This document shows positions 24,327-33,230 of a stretch of 64,000 bases of DNA, piece by piece. This DNA comes from Bisbaumannia sp015645095 (GTDB lineage: Bacteria > Pseudomonadota > Gammaproteobacteria > Pseudomonadales > Halomonadaceae): assembly GCA_036871055.1 (NCBI GenBank), contig CP141893.1, forward strand, positions 558,001-622,000, given 5' to 3'. The notes beneath the pieces were generated by a model, which saw nothing but the letters and a program-made list of their open reading frames with translations, had not been told where the DNA came from and did no database searches. Each line of letters opens with the position of its first letter. Within the stretch, counting starts at the first letter, position 1. Both the position numbers and the translations under genes were made by a program.

Positions 24327-24730
24327 TCGGCCCGCTCGGCGTCCAGTGCCGCCTCGTCCTGAGCCAGCTGCACCCGCATCATCAGCTCCTGCCAGCGGTG
24401 GCGGGTCATCATGGTGGTCAGCCCCGAGAAGAGCGCCCAGCATTGGCGTCGCCAGCCGATCAGGCGGCGGTTGTGGGCCACCAGTTGACGCAATAGCCGC
24501 TCCTCGTTGAAGGCGCGCCACTCCCCGGCCACCGACATCTGATGCCGCGACAGCACCGGCGCCAGCTCCAGGCGGAAGATCCACTCCAGCTGCTTGAAGG
24601 TGAGGCCGCTACGCTGGATCACTCCCACCATGCGGGCATAGTCCCGCTCGCCGGGCTCCCGATCGAGCCACAGCGGCGCCAGCGTCAACCAGAGTTCGCG
24701 GCGCTCCTCGACCAGTGTGTTGATATCCAT
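24323..24730 (-). CDS. Conserved hypothetical protein, possibly DUF7079
   Basis: 135-residue, mostly helical, cytoplasmic protein starting MDINTLVEERRELWLTLAPLW. The pattern (R..LW..L..L.LD.E), an ILE/LEWIFRLELAPVL stretch and the segment SVAGEW at about residue 64 resemble small proteins grouped as DUF7079, but the match is from memory and weak. No function known. It shares a CTAG double stop with the convergent peroxidase gene. Confidence 0.6.
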   Translation of the reverse strand: MDINTLVEERRELWLTLAPLWLDREPGERDYARMVGVIQRSGLTFKQLEWIFRLELAPVLSRHQMSVAGEWRAFNEERLLRQLVAHNRRLIGWRRQCWALFSGLTTMMTRHRWQELMMRVQLAQDEAALDAERAD

Positions 24731-24905
24731 CCTGACGTACCTGCTAAACGGTGCGCCCGTCGGGCGCCTTGCCGGCATCTTCGTTCATCTGGCCGCCGCT
24801 CTCAAGGGCGGACAGCCCGGCGGCGAGTCGGTAGAATGTCGGCACCACTCGGCGTGGCCGGCAGACGGCCGCGAAGGATCGAACAGCAAGAAGTCGAGGT
24901 CAGTC

Positions 24906-26111
24906 GTGATCATCAAACCCAAGGTTCGCGGTTTTATCTGCACCACCACCCATCCCGTCGGCTGCGAGCAGAACGTGCTCGAGCAGATCGAGGCAACCCG
25001 CGCCCGGGGCCTCGATAAGGCCGCCGGTCCCAAGAAGGTGCTGGTGATCGGCGCCTCCAGCGGCTACGGCCTGGCGGCCCGCATCACCGCGGCCTTCGGC
25101 TATGGCGCCGACACCCTGGGGGTGTTCTTCGAGAAGCCCGGTACCGAGAAGAAGCCCGGCACCGCCGGCTGGTACAACTCCGCCGCCTTCGACAAGTTCG
25201 CCAAGGCCGAGGGCCTCTACAGCAAGGCGATCAACGGCGACGCCTTCTCCCATGAGGTCCGGGCCAAGGCCATCGAGCTGATCAAGGAAGACCTCGGCCA
25301 GGTCGACCTGGTGGTCTACTCCCTGGCCTCGCCGGTGCGCAAGCTGCCCGACAGCGGCGAGCTCAAACGCTCCAGCCTCAAGCCGATCGGCGAGACCTAC
25401 CGCGCCACCGCCATCGACACCAACAAGGACGCCATCATCGAGGCCGAGGTGGAGCCCGCCACCCAGGAGGAGATCGAGGACACCATCACCGTGATGGGCG
25501 GCGAGGACTGGGAGCTGTGGATCGACGCCCTGGACAAGGCCGGCGTGCTGGCCCCGGGGGCCCGCAGCGTGGCCTTCAGCTATATCGGCACCGAGATCAC
25601 CTGGCCGATCTACTGGCACGGGGCGCTGGGCAAGGCCAAGGAGGACCTGGATCGCGCCGCCGGCGAGATCGACCGTCGCCTGGCCGCCTCCGGTGGCGGC
25701 GCCAACGTGGCGGTGCTCAAGTCGGTGGTCACCCAGGCCAGCGCCGCCATCCCGGTGATGCCGCTGTATATCGCCATGGTCTACCAGGTGATGAAGGCCC
25801 AGGGCCTCCACGAGGGCACCATCGAGCAGCTCAACCGCCTGTTCGGTGAACGCCTCTATGCGGGACAGGGCGGCGACATGACCACCGACGAGGCGGGGCG
25901 CCTGCGCCTCGACGACTGGGAGCTGCGCGACGACGTCCAGCAGGCCTGCAAGGCGCTCTGGCCCCAGGTGACCACCGAGAATCTCTTCGAGATTACCGAC
26001 TATGCTGGGTATAAGCATGAATTCCTGAAGCTCTTCGGCTTCGAGCGCGACGACGTGGATTATGAGGCCGACGTCGATCCGGTGGCGGAATTCGATGTGA
26101 TCAGCGTCTGA
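24906..26111 (+). CDS. fabV: trans-2-enoyl-ACP/CoA reductase FabV
   Basis: NADH-dependent reductase for the last step of fatty-acid elongation; FabV enzymes are naturally triclosan-tolerant. The 401-residue protein begins with a GTG start (VIIKPKVRGFICTTTHPVG), preceded by GAGGT. The NAD motif is VIGASSGYGLAARI. The catalytic Y-x8-K is seen as YWHGALGKAK. An upstream in-frame ATG would add 63 unrelated residues and was rejected. Confidence 0.95.
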   Translation: MIIKPKVRGFICTTTHPVGCEQNVLEQIEATRARGLDKAAGPKKVLVIGASSGYGLAARITAAFGYGADTLGVFFEKPGTEKKPGTAGWYNSAAFDKFAKAEGLYSKAINGDAFSHEVRAKAIELIKEDLGQVDLVVYSLASPVRKLPDSGELKRSSLKPIGETYRATAIDTNKDAIIEAEVEPATQEEIEDTITVMGGEDWELWIDALDKAGVLAPGARSVAFSYIGTEITWPIYWHGALGKAKEDLDRAAGEIDRRLAASGGGANVAVLKSVVTQASAAIPVMPLYIAMVYQVMKAQGLHEGTIEQLNRLFGERLYAGQGGDMTTDEAGRLRLDDWELRDDVQQACKALWPQVTTENLFEITDYAGYKHEFLKLFGFERDDVDYEADVDPVAEFDVISV

Positions 26112-26160
26112 CCAGCGCCTCGGCGCCGGTCGGCAAGTGCAACTGGCGCGGAGGCTCGCG

Positions 26161-26361
26161 ATGGATACTCGTGAAAGCAAGACCCCGGAAGAGGAACGTC
26201 AGCACCTCAAGGAAGTCAGGCAGCCGGAGGATTACAGCAACCCCGAACCCGACGAGGACCAACCCGAGGCCCGGGAGTCGGCCCATGGCGTGCACCGGGT
26301 CCTGCTGATCGCCATCCTGGTGGGTATCATCGCGGTGGGCTTCTTCCTCTTCGGTCGCTGA
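26161..26361 (+). CDS. Small tail-anchored membrane protein, 66 residues
   Basis: Starts MDTRESKTPEEERQHLKEV with GGAGG six bases upstream. The first 42 residues are acidic and hydrophilic; a single TM segment (about 46-64, VLLIAILVGIIAVGFFLF) ends at GR. It lies 49 bp after fabV and is followed by a terminator, so it is probably co-transcribed with fabV. Function unknown. Confidence 0.65.
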   Translation: MDTRESKTPEEERQHLKEVRQPEDYSNPEPDEDQPEARESAHGVHRVLLIAILVGIIAVGFFLFGR

Positions 26362-26372
26362 TCTCCGTCGCC

Positions 26373-26396
26373 GGCCGCCCCAAGGGGCGGCCTTTG
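26373..26396 (+). terminator. Rho-independent terminator after fabV and the small membrane gene
   Basis: Perfect 9-bp stem GGCCGCCCC / GGGGCGGCC with AA loop followed by TTTGTCTTT. Confidence 0.85.
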
Positions 26397-26491
26397 TCTT
26401 TCCGGGACGGCTTTTTCTCTCGGCTCGTCCCGCCGCTTTCCCCCCCGTGGCAATTGGGTAAGATGGTGGGTTCCGCGATCGGAGTCTGCCC

Positions 26492-27472
26492 ATGCACGAT
26501 GCCCCCTTTTCCAGCGCCAACCTCGGACACCCCCGCCGCGTGGGGGCGGTGATGCTGCCGGGTTTCTCGCTGATGGCCCAGGCCTGTGCCCTGGAGCCTC
26601 TGGCGGTGGCCAATCAGCTCGCCGGGCGACGCCTCTACGAGCTGCATAGCTTGGGCCTGGATACCCGGGAGGTGGGCAGTGCCGCCGAGGTGGCGATACT
26701 GCCCGGCGAGCGCTTCGACGCGCTGGACGCGGCCCCGGACCTGCTGCTGGTCTGTGCCCCCTCGCCCCTGGCGGGTAGCCTGGCGCCCTCCCTCGAGGAG
26801 TGGCTGCGGCGGCTGGCGCGGGGAGGGGTGGTGCTGGGCGGCATCGCCGGTGGCGCCGAGGTGCTGGCCCGGGCCGGGGTGCTGGACGGCTACCGCGCGA
26901 CCCTGCCCTGGCAGCGCTTCGACGCCTTCGCCCGGGACTACCCCCGGGTGCGGCTCTCCCATCAGTTGTTCGAGATCGACCGGGATCGCCTGACCTGTGG
27001 TGGCGGCACCGCCGCCATGGACATGATGATGACCCTGGTCGGCATGCAGCATGGCCAGCCCTTGGCCGAGGCGGTCTCCGAGCACTTCGTGCTGGAGCGC
27101 ATCCGCATGGCCGACGAGCCCCAGCATGTGCCGCTGCGCTCGCGGCTGGGCCACGCCCCCCAGAGCCTGATCGATGCGGTGACCCTGATGGAGGCCAATA
27201 TCGAGGAGCCCCTGACCACCCACGAGCTGGCCGAGCACCTGGGGATCTCCCGGCGCCAGCTGGAGCGGCTGTTCAAGAAGTACCTGCAGGCGGTGCCCAG
27301 CCGCTACTACCTCAACCTGCGCCTGCAGCAGGCCCGTAAGCTACTGCGGGAGAGCGATCAGGCGGTAGGCGAGATCGCCCTGCAGACCGGCTTCTCCTCC
27401 GGCGCTCATTTCTCCACCGCCTACCGCAATCACTTCGGCATGACGCCCCGGGAAGAGCGCCTTACCGCCTGA
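26492..27472 (+). CDS. argR: GlxA/AraC-type regulator resembling Pseudomonas ArgR
   Basis: 326 residues. The N-terminal DJ-1/PfpI-like domain (about 15-190) contains VGAVMLPGFSLM and GGGTAAMDMMM. The C-terminal AraC helix-turn-helix pair (about 225-325) contains TTHELAEHLGISRRQLERLFKKYL and VGEIALQTGFSSGAHFSTAYRNHFG. Layout and length match Pseudomonas ArgR, the arginine-responsive activator of the aru operon. That operon starts about 0.8 kb downstream, which supports the call. Confidence 0.8.
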   Translation: MHDAPFSSANLGHPRRVGAVMLPGFSLMAQACALEPLAVANQLAGRRLYELHSLGLDTREVGSAAEVAILPGERFDALDAAPDLLLVCAPSPLAGSLAPSLEEWLRRLARGGVVLGGIAGGAEVLARAGVLDGYRATLPWQRFDAFARDYPRVRLSHQLFEIDRDRLTCGGGTAAMDMMMTLVGMQHGQPLAEAVSEHFVLERIRMADEPQHVPLRSRLGHAPQSLIDAVTLMEANIEEPLTTHELAEHLGISRRQLERLFKKYLQAVPSRYYLNLRLQQARKLLRESDQAVGEIALQTGFSSGAHFSTAYRNHFGMTPREERLTA

Positions 27473-27489
27473 GGCTCGGCTTGCCGGGC

Positions 27490-28134
27490 CTAGTCGTCGT
27501 TCTCGCCTGACGGAGGATCGGCCTTGCGGGCCCGCAGGGCGCGGAACAGCGTGCCCATCAGCACCGGCCGGTCGGCCTCGATCACGAAGCCGGCGGTCTC
27601 CAGCAGCGGCCGGGCCTGGCGGGTGATATCGGTGGCGATGGCGCGGGTCACCAGGTTGAGGGCGCGCCGCCCCAGGCCGGCGGGGCGGTCATCGGCCTGG
27701 AACTTGTCCATCACCGCCAGCCGGCCCGAGTCGCGCAGTACCCGATGGGCCTCGGCGAGCCCCCGTTCCGGGGCCGGCATCACCGCCAGGATCAGGTGCA
27801 TCACCACCACGTCGAAGTGCCGGTCCGGGTAGTCCAGGTCGGCGGCATCCATCACCCGGCAGTGCACCTTCCGGCCCAGCGCCTCGGCGCGGCGGGCGAT
27901 TCGTCGTACCATGGCCGGCGACAGGTCGGTGGCATGCACCTCGGCGTCCTCCGGCAGCCAGGGCAGGTCGAGGCCGGTACCGGCCCCCACCAGCAGTACC
28001 CGGGCCCGGGGCGGCCACGTCAGCTGCGCCAGGGCCTCTTGGCGCGGCCGCCGGAAGGCACGTTCGGCCAGCGCATCGTAGATCGGCGCATAGAGGCCGT
28101 AGCGCAGGCGATTCCAGGTGGTGGCATCGAACAT
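27490..28134 (-). CDS. Class I SAM-dependent methyltransferase
   Basis: 214 residues starting MFDATTWNRLRYGLYAPIYD. SAM-binding motif I is VLLVGAGTGLDLPWLP; the following motifs are VHATDLSPAMVRR and VMDAADLDYPDRHFDVVVMH. It resembles UbiE and phospholipid N-methyltransferases; the substrate is unknown. GAGGT five bases upstream decides the start over an ATG five codons earlier. It lies between argR and the ast operon on the opposite strand. Confidence 0.8.
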   Translation of the reverse strand: MFDATTWNRLRYGLYAPIYDALAERAFRRPRQEALAQLTWPPRARVLLVGAGTGLDLPWLPEDAEVHATDLSPAMVRRIARRAEALGRKVHCRVMDAADLDYPDRHFDVVVMHLILAVMPAPERGLAEAHRVLRDSGRLAVMDKFQADDRPAGLGRRALNLVTRAIATDITRQARPLLETAGFVIEADRPVLMGTLFRALRARKADPPSGENDD

Positions 28135-28262
28135 TCCGCACCTCGTCATCTTGGGCCGCGCCCAACCGCTTTTGATAATTCGCCGTCCCATCGATGAAAG
28201 CTTCCTTGGGCTGGCGTCCCTATACTCCCATGATCGAGCATTCCCACAGGATGGAGAAGACC

Positions 28263-29477
28263 ATGAGCTATACCCCGACTCGCAGCGACTTCGACCAGTA
28301 CATGGTGCCCAACTACGCCCCCCAGCAGGTGATTCCGGTGCGTGGCGAGGGCAGCCGCCTGTGGGACCAGCAGGATCGCGAGTACATCGACTTCGCCGGC
28401 GGGATCGCCGTCAACGCCCTGGGTCACTGCCACCCGGTGCTGGTGGAGGCCCTCAAGGCCCAGGCCGACAAGCTCTGGCACCTCTCCAACGTCTACACCA
28501 ACGAGCCGGCCCTGGCCCTGGCCAAGTCCCTGGTGGAGCGCACCTTCGCCGACAAGGCCTACTTCTGCTCCTCCGGCGGCGAGGCCAACGAGGCGGCCCT
28601 GAAGCTGGCGCGGCGCTGGGCCCATGACACCCATGGCGCCCACAAGGACAAGATCATCTCCTTCCGCCAGTCCTTCCACGGCCGCACCTTCTTCACCGTC
28701 AGCGTCGGTGGCCAGCCCAAGTACTCCCAGGGCTTCGGCCCGGTGCCCGGCGGCATCCTCCACGCCGAGTTCAACGACCTGGAGAGCGTTCGCGCGCTGG
28801 TCGGCGACGACACCTGCGCCATCATGGTCGAGCCGATGCAGGGCGAGGGCGGCATCGTGCCGGCCACCCCGGCCTTCCTCCAGGGCCTGCGCGACCTCTG
28901 TGATGCCCACGACGCCCTGCTGATCTTCGACGAGGTGCAGACCGGCGTCGGCCGTACCGGCAAGCTCTACGCCTACATGAACTATGGCGTCACCCCGGAC
29001 ATCCTGACCACCGCCAAGTCCCTGGGCGGCGGCTTCCCGGTGGGCGCCATGCTGACCACCGACAAGGTGGCGCCGTCCCTGGCCATCGGCACCCACGGCT
29101 CCACCTATGGCGGCAACGCCCTGGCCTCCGCCGTGGCCCTGGCCGCCGTGGAAACCATCGACACCCCCGAGGTGCTGGGCGGCGTCGAGGAGCGCCACGC
29201 CCTGTTCCGCGAGCTGCTCGAGGCGATCAACCGCAAGCACGGCATCTTCAAGGAAGTGCGCGGCATGGGCCTGCTGATCGGCGCCCAGATGGCCGATGCC
29301 TGGGAAGGCCGCGCCAAGGACATCCTGCCGCTGGCCATCGAGGAGGGCGTGATGGCCCTGATCGCCGGCCCCAATGTGCTGCGCATGGCGCCCTCCCTGG
29401 TGATCCCCGAGGCGGACATCCGCGAGGGCATGGCGCGCCTGGAGCGTGCCATCGACCGCCTCGTCGCCCAGGGATGA
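28263..29477 (+). CDS. astC: Succinylornithine/acetylornithine aminotransferase
   Basis: PLP enzyme for step three of the arginine succinyltransferase pathway (succinylornithine to succinylglutamate semialdehyde); it can also act on acetylornithine. The 404-residue protein starts MSYTPTRSDFDQYMVPNY. The PLP lysine is in ILTTAKSLGGGFPVGAM and the cofactor Asp in LLIFDEVQTGVGRTG. GGAGA precedes ATG 28263. First gene of astC-aruF-aruG-astD-astB. Confidence 0.93.
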   Translation: MSYTPTRSDFDQYMVPNYAPQQVIPVRGEGSRLWDQQDREYIDFAGGIAVNALGHCHPVLVEALKAQADKLWHLSNVYTNEPALALAKSLVERTFADKAYFCSSGGEANEAALKLARRWAHDTHGAHKDKIISFRQSFHGRTFFTVSVGGQPKYSQGFGPVPGGILHAEFNDLESVRALVGDDTCAIMVEPMQGEGGIVPATPAFLQGLRDLCDAHDALLIFDEVQTGVGRTGKLYAYMNYGVTPDILTTAKSLGGGFPVGAMLTTDKVAPSLAIGTHGSTYGGNALASAVALAAVETIDTPEVLGGVEERHALFRELLEAINRKHGIFKEVRGMGLLIGAQMADAWEGRAKDILPLAIEEGVMALIAGPNVLRMAPSLVIPEADIREGMARLERAIDRLVAQG

Positions 29478-29524
29478 GGTCGCCCATGCCCGCGCATCAA
29501 TCCTTGCCCCCTGGAGGACTCGCC

Positions 29525-30589
29525 ATGCTGGTCGTACGCCCCGTGCGGCCGGCGGACCTGCCGGCCCTGGAGCGGCTGGCGGGCTCCGCCACGCCGCGGC
29601 TGACCAACCTGCCGGCCCATCGCGACCGGCTGGAGGAGCGCATCACCCGCTCGCAACGCGCCTTCGGCCGCGAGGTCGATTTCCCGGGTGACGAGCACTA
29701 CACCTTCGTGATCGAGGATCGCGAGCGCGGCGAGGTGGTGGGTACCGCCACCATCCGCGCTCAGGCGGGGGCCAACGAGGCCTATTACACCTACCGCCAG
29801 GAGACGCTGATCCACGCCTCCCAGCAGCTCAACGTGCGCCGCGAGGTGCAGACCCTGTCGCTCTCCCACGAGGTCTCCGAGGCGACCCTGCTGTGTGCCC
29901 TCTCCCTGGACGAGCGCTACAAGGGCACCAGCGCCGAGAGCCTGCTGCGCCGGGCGCGGCTGATGTTCATCGCCCAGTACCCGGAGCGCTTCGCCGAGAT
30001 CCTGGCGGTGGCCTTCCCCGGCTACCTGGATGCCGAGGGCGAGTCGCCGTTCTGGAACAGCGTGGGCAATCACTTCTTCGCCCGGGGCTACCAGGACATC
30101 AACCATATCGCCGGGGTGCGCTCGAAGAGCTTTATCGCCGAGGTGATGCCGCAGTTCCCGCTCTACCTGCCGCTGCTCACGCCCCAGGCGCGGGCCGCCA
30201 TCGGCCGCGAGCACCCGGCCCACGAGACGCCCATGCAGGAGATGCTGGCGGAGGGCTTCGTGCGCTCCCGCCATGTGGATATCTTCGATGCCGGCCCGGT
30301 GATCAAGGGCGAGCGGGAGCGTCTGGAGACCTTCCGTCGCGCCGCCTGGCACCCGGTGCGGGTGCGCCCGGCGGCCAGCCTGCCGGACGCCGAGCCGGCG
30401 ATGATCGCCAACCAGAAGCTGGGCGAGTTCCGCTGCGTGGTGGCCCGCTACGCGCTCTCGCCCACCGGCCAGCTGATGCTGTCGCCGGAGCACGCCGAGG
30501 TGCTCGGCGTGGAGGAAGGTCGTGCGGTACTGGTGGCACCCCTGGCCCTGCCCGCCGTGGATGACGTCTATGACGAGGGAGAGCTGTGA
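29525..30589 (+). CDS. aruF: Arginine/ornithine N-succinyltransferase, alpha subunit
   Basis: Transfers succinyl from succinyl-CoA to arginine, the first pathway step. The 354-residue protein starts MLVVRPVRPADLPALERLA with GGAGG eight bases upstream. Family segments are HEVSEATLLCALSLDERYKG, ESPFWNSVGNHFFARGY and GVRSKSFIAEVMPQFPLYLP. As in Pseudomonas, two paralogous genes encode the enzyme, where E. coli has one astA. The stop overlaps the aruG start by one base (TGATG). Confidence 0.93.
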   Translation: MLVVRPVRPADLPALERLAGSATPRLTNLPAHRDRLEERITRSQRAFGREVDFPGDEHYTFVIEDRERGEVVGTATIRAQAGANEAYYTYRQETLIHASQQLNVRREVQTLSLSHEVSEATLLCALSLDERYKGTSAESLLRRARLMFIAQYPERFAEILAVAFPGYLDAEGESPFWNSVGNHFFARGYQDINHIAGVRSKSFIAEVMPQFPLYLPLLTPQARAAIGREHPAHETPMQEMLAEGFVRSRHVDIFDAGPVIKGERERLETFRRAAWHPVRVRPAASLPDAEPAMIANQKLGEFRCVVARYALSPTGQLMLSPEHAEVLGVEEGRAVLVAPLALPAVDDVYDEGEL

Positions 30590-31605
30590 TGCGTATTCGC
30601 CCCATCGCCCGTGATGACCTGGACGGCCTCCAGGCCCTGGCCCAGCAGACCGGGGTCGGCTTCACCTCGCTGCCCGACAACCGCGACTTCCTGGCCGGCA
30701 AGATCGAGGCCGCCGCCAGCGCCTTCGAGGAGCGCACCCCGGTGGACGACCGCCTCTACTTCTTCGTCCTCGAGGACGAGGCGAGCGGCGAGCTGGCCGG
30801 TTGCTGCGCGGTGGTCGGCCAGGTGGGCCACGATGCCCCCTTCTACAACTACCGGTTGGGGACCCTGGCCCACTCCTCGGTGCAGCTCGACCTGCACCGC
30901 ACCATCGATACGCTCTTCCTGAGCTCCGATCACACCGGCGACGCCGAGGTCTGTTCGCTGTTCCTGCGCCCCGAGTACCGCAAGGATCGCAACGGCACCC
31001 TGCTCTCCAAGGCGCGCTGGCTGTTCATGGCGCAGTTCCGCGACCGCTTCCCGGACAAGGTGCTGGCGGAGATGCGCGGGCGCTTCGACGAGAACGGCAT
31101 CAGCCCCTTCTGGCAGTGCCTGGGCAGCCACTTCTTCCCCATGGACTTCAACGAGGCGGATCGCCTCACCGGCCTGGGGCAGAAGAGCTTTATCGGCGAG
31201 CTGATGCCCAAGTTCCCCATCTACACCCCCTTCCTCAGCGAGGAGGCCCGGGACTGCATCGGCCAGGTTCACGAGCACACCCGCCCGGCCCTGGAGATGC
31301 TCAAGAAGGAAGGGCTGCGCTGGGAAGGCTATATCGACATCTTCGACGGCGGCCCCACCGTGGAGGCCTACCTGGATGACGTGCGCGCGGTGCGTAACTC
31401 GCGACTCTGTCAGGTGGAAGTGGTCGCCCGGGCCGAGAGCAGCGAGCGCCCCGGCTGGCTCGCCTCCAGCACCTCCATGCTGGACTTCCGCGCCGGCTGG
31501 GTGGGCCGCGGCCCCAACGCCGACGATGTCATCGTATTGACCGAGGAGGAGTCGCGTCGACTGGGTGTCGGCGCGGGCGATTCCCTCCGCTTACTCGAGA
31601 CTTAG
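30589..31605 (+). CDS. aruG: Arginine/ornithine N-succinyltransferase, beta subunit
   Basis: 338 residues starting MRIRPIARDDLDGLQALA. Paralog of AruF with the motifs AEVCSLFLRPEYRKDRNGTL, SPFWQCLGSHFFPMDF and GQKSFIGELMPKFPIYTPFL. Closest to single-chain AstA. It is coupled to aruF by a TGATG overlap and followed nine bases later by astD. Confidence 0.94.
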   Translation: MRIRPIARDDLDGLQALAQQTGVGFTSLPDNRDFLAGKIEAAASAFEERTPVDDRLYFFVLEDEASGELAGCCAVVGQVGHDAPFYNYRLGTLAHSSVQLDLHRTIDTLFLSSDHTGDAEVCSLFLRPEYRKDRNGTLLSKARWLFMAQFRDRFPDKVLAEMRGRFDENGISPFWQCLGSHFFPMDFNEADRLTGLGQKSFIGELMPKFPIYTPFLSEEARDCIGQVHEHTRPALEMLKKEGLRWEGYIDIFDGGPTVEAYLDDVRAVRNSRLCQVEVVARAESSERPGWLASSTSMLDFRAGWVGRGPNADDVIVLTEEESRRLGVGAGDSLRLLET

Positions 31606-31614
31606 GAGAAACGC

Positions 31615-33084
31615 ATGCAGGCCAAGCAGCAACAGTTGATCGGCGGCACCTGGGTCGACGGCGACGCGGAGGCGCTTGCCAAGACCGACCCGGTATCCGG
31701 CCAGACGCTCTGGACGGGCCGCTGTGCCAGCCCCACCCAGGTGGAGGCGGCGGTGGCCGCCGCCCGCGCCGCCTTCCCGGCCTGGGCCCAGACCCCCTTC
31801 GCCGAGCGTCAGGCGCTGGTGGAGCGCTTCCGCGAGGTGCTGGAGCGTCACCGGGAAGCCCTGGCCACGGCCATCGCCGGTGAGACCGGCAAGCCGCTCT
31901 GGGAGGCACGTACCGAGGTGGGGGCGATGATCGGCAAGGTGGCCCTGTCGATTCGCGCCTACGAGGAGCGCACCGGCGAGCGCGCCCGCGACCTGGGCGA
32001 CGCCAAGGCGGTGCTACGCCACCGGCCCCACGGGGTGATGGCGGTCTTCGGCCCCTACAACTTCCCCGGCCACCTGCCCAACGGGCACATGGTGCCGGCG
32101 CTGCTGGCCGGCAATACCGTGGTCTTCAAGCCCAGCGAGCAGACCCCGCTGACCGCCGACCTGGCCCTGCAGTGCTGGCGCGAGGCGGGCCTGCCCGACG
32201 GCGTCATCAACCTGGTACAGGGCGCGGCCCCGGTGGGCCAGGCCCTGGCCTCGGCCCCGGATATCGACGGCCTGCTGTTCACCGGCAGCGCCAAGGTGGG
32301 GGGGCTGCTGCACAAGCAGTTCGCCGGCCAGCTGGACAAGATCCTCGCCCTGGAGCTGGGCGGCAACAACCCGCTGGTGATCAAGGACGTGCCGGATCAG
32401 GACGCCGCCGTGCTGACCATCCTGCAGTCCGCCTTCCTCTCCGGCGGCCAGCGCTGCACCTGCGCCCGGCGCCTGATGGTGCCCGAGGGCGAGGTGGGTG
32501 ATCGCCTGATCGAGGCCCTGGTCTCGGCCATCGACAAGCTGCGGGTGGCCGGCCAGTTCAGCGAGCCCGCCCCCTTCTACGGCGGTCTGGTCAGCGTGGC
32601 CGCCGCCGACGGCCTGCTCAAGGCCCAGGACGAGCTCGAGGCCCTGGGCGGCACCGTGCTCTCGCGCATGCAGCGCCTGGAGGAGGACACCAGCCTGCTG
32701 AGCCCGGCGCTGATCGATGTCACCGGCCTGCCGGTGCCCGACGAGGAGCACTTCGGCCCGCTGCTCAAGGTGTATCGCTATCGGGACTGGGACGAGGCCC
32801 TGCGCCTGGCCAACGACACCCGCTACGGCCTCTCCGCCGGCCTGATCGGCGGCGAGCGCGCCGACTGGGACGATTTCCTGCTGCGTATTCGCGCCGGCAT
32901 CGTCAACTGGAACCGCCAGACCACCGGCGCCTCCGGCGACGCCCCCTTCGGTGGCGTCGGCGACAGCGGCAACCACCGCCCGAGCGCCTACTATGCCGCC
33001 GACTACTGCGCCTATCCGGTGGCCTCGGTGGAGGCCGACGACCTGGCGCTGCCCGATTCTCTTCCGCCGGGGGTGAGTCTATGA
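31615..33084 (+). CDS. astD: N-succinylglutamate 5-semialdehyde dehydrogenase
   Basis: NAD-dependent aldehyde dehydrogenase for step four of the pathway. The 489-residue protein starts MQAKQQQLIGGTWVDGD with AGGAG upstream. The catalytic Cys is in GGQRCTCARRL, the general-base Glu in ALELGGNNPL, and the NAD motif in LFTGSAKVGG. Its last 28 codons are duplicated just downstream (33142-33230), and its TGA overlaps the ATG of the chimeric ORF (ATGA). Confidence 0.96.
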   Translation: MQAKQQQLIGGTWVDGDAEALAKTDPVSGQTLWTGRCASPTQVEAAVAAARAAFPAWAQTPFAERQALVERFREVLERHREALATAIAGETGKPLWEARTEVGAMIGKVALSIRAYEERTGERARDLGDAKAVLRHRPHGVMAVFGPYNFPGHLPNGHMVPALLAGNTVVFKPSEQTPLTADLALQCWREAGLPDGVINLVQGAAPVGQALASAPDIDGLLFTGSAKVGGLLHKQFAGQLDKILALELGGNNPLVIKDVPDQDAAVLTILQSAFLSGGQRCTCARRLMVPEGEVGDRLIEALVSAIDKLRVAGQFSEPAPFYGGLVSVAAADGLLKAQDELEALGGTVLSRMQRLEEDTSLLSPALIDVTGLPVPDEEHFGPLLKVYRYRDWDEALRLANDTRYGLSAGLIGGERADWDDFLLRIRAGIVNWNRQTTGASGDAPFGGVGDSGNHRPSAYYAADYCAYPVASVEADDLALPDSLPPGVSL

Positions 33085-33230
33085 GTCGCTGCTTGATCCC
33101 TGCTGCCATCAAGGCGCTGCCAGCGCGCTCTCGTATTGGCACCGCCGACTACTGCGCCTATCCGGTGGCCTCGGTGGAGGCCGACGACCTGGCGCTGCCC
33201 GATTCACTGCCGCCGGGGGTTTCGCTGTGA
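33081..33230 (+). CDS. Chimeric small ORF carrying a second copy of the AstD C-terminus
   Basis: 49 residues: 21 of unknown origin (MSRCLIPAAIKALPARSRIG, then T), then 28 residues identical to the AstD end (ADYCAYPVASVEAD through PPGVSL). The ATG overlaps the astD stop and the TGA overlaps the GTG start of astB. The reading frame is intact from coupling point to coupling point. It is probably the product of a recombination or duplication and not a selected gene, but it would be translated as part of the operon. Confidence 0.45.
   Translation: MSRCLIPAAIKALPARSRIGTADYCAYPVASVEADDLALPDSLPPGVSL

Noticed and set aside
24717..24905. ATG-started extension of FabV
   Set aside because: FabV proteins start at the IIKPKVRGFICTT segment, here at a GTG with GAGGT upstream; the extension overlaps the divergent gene's start region.
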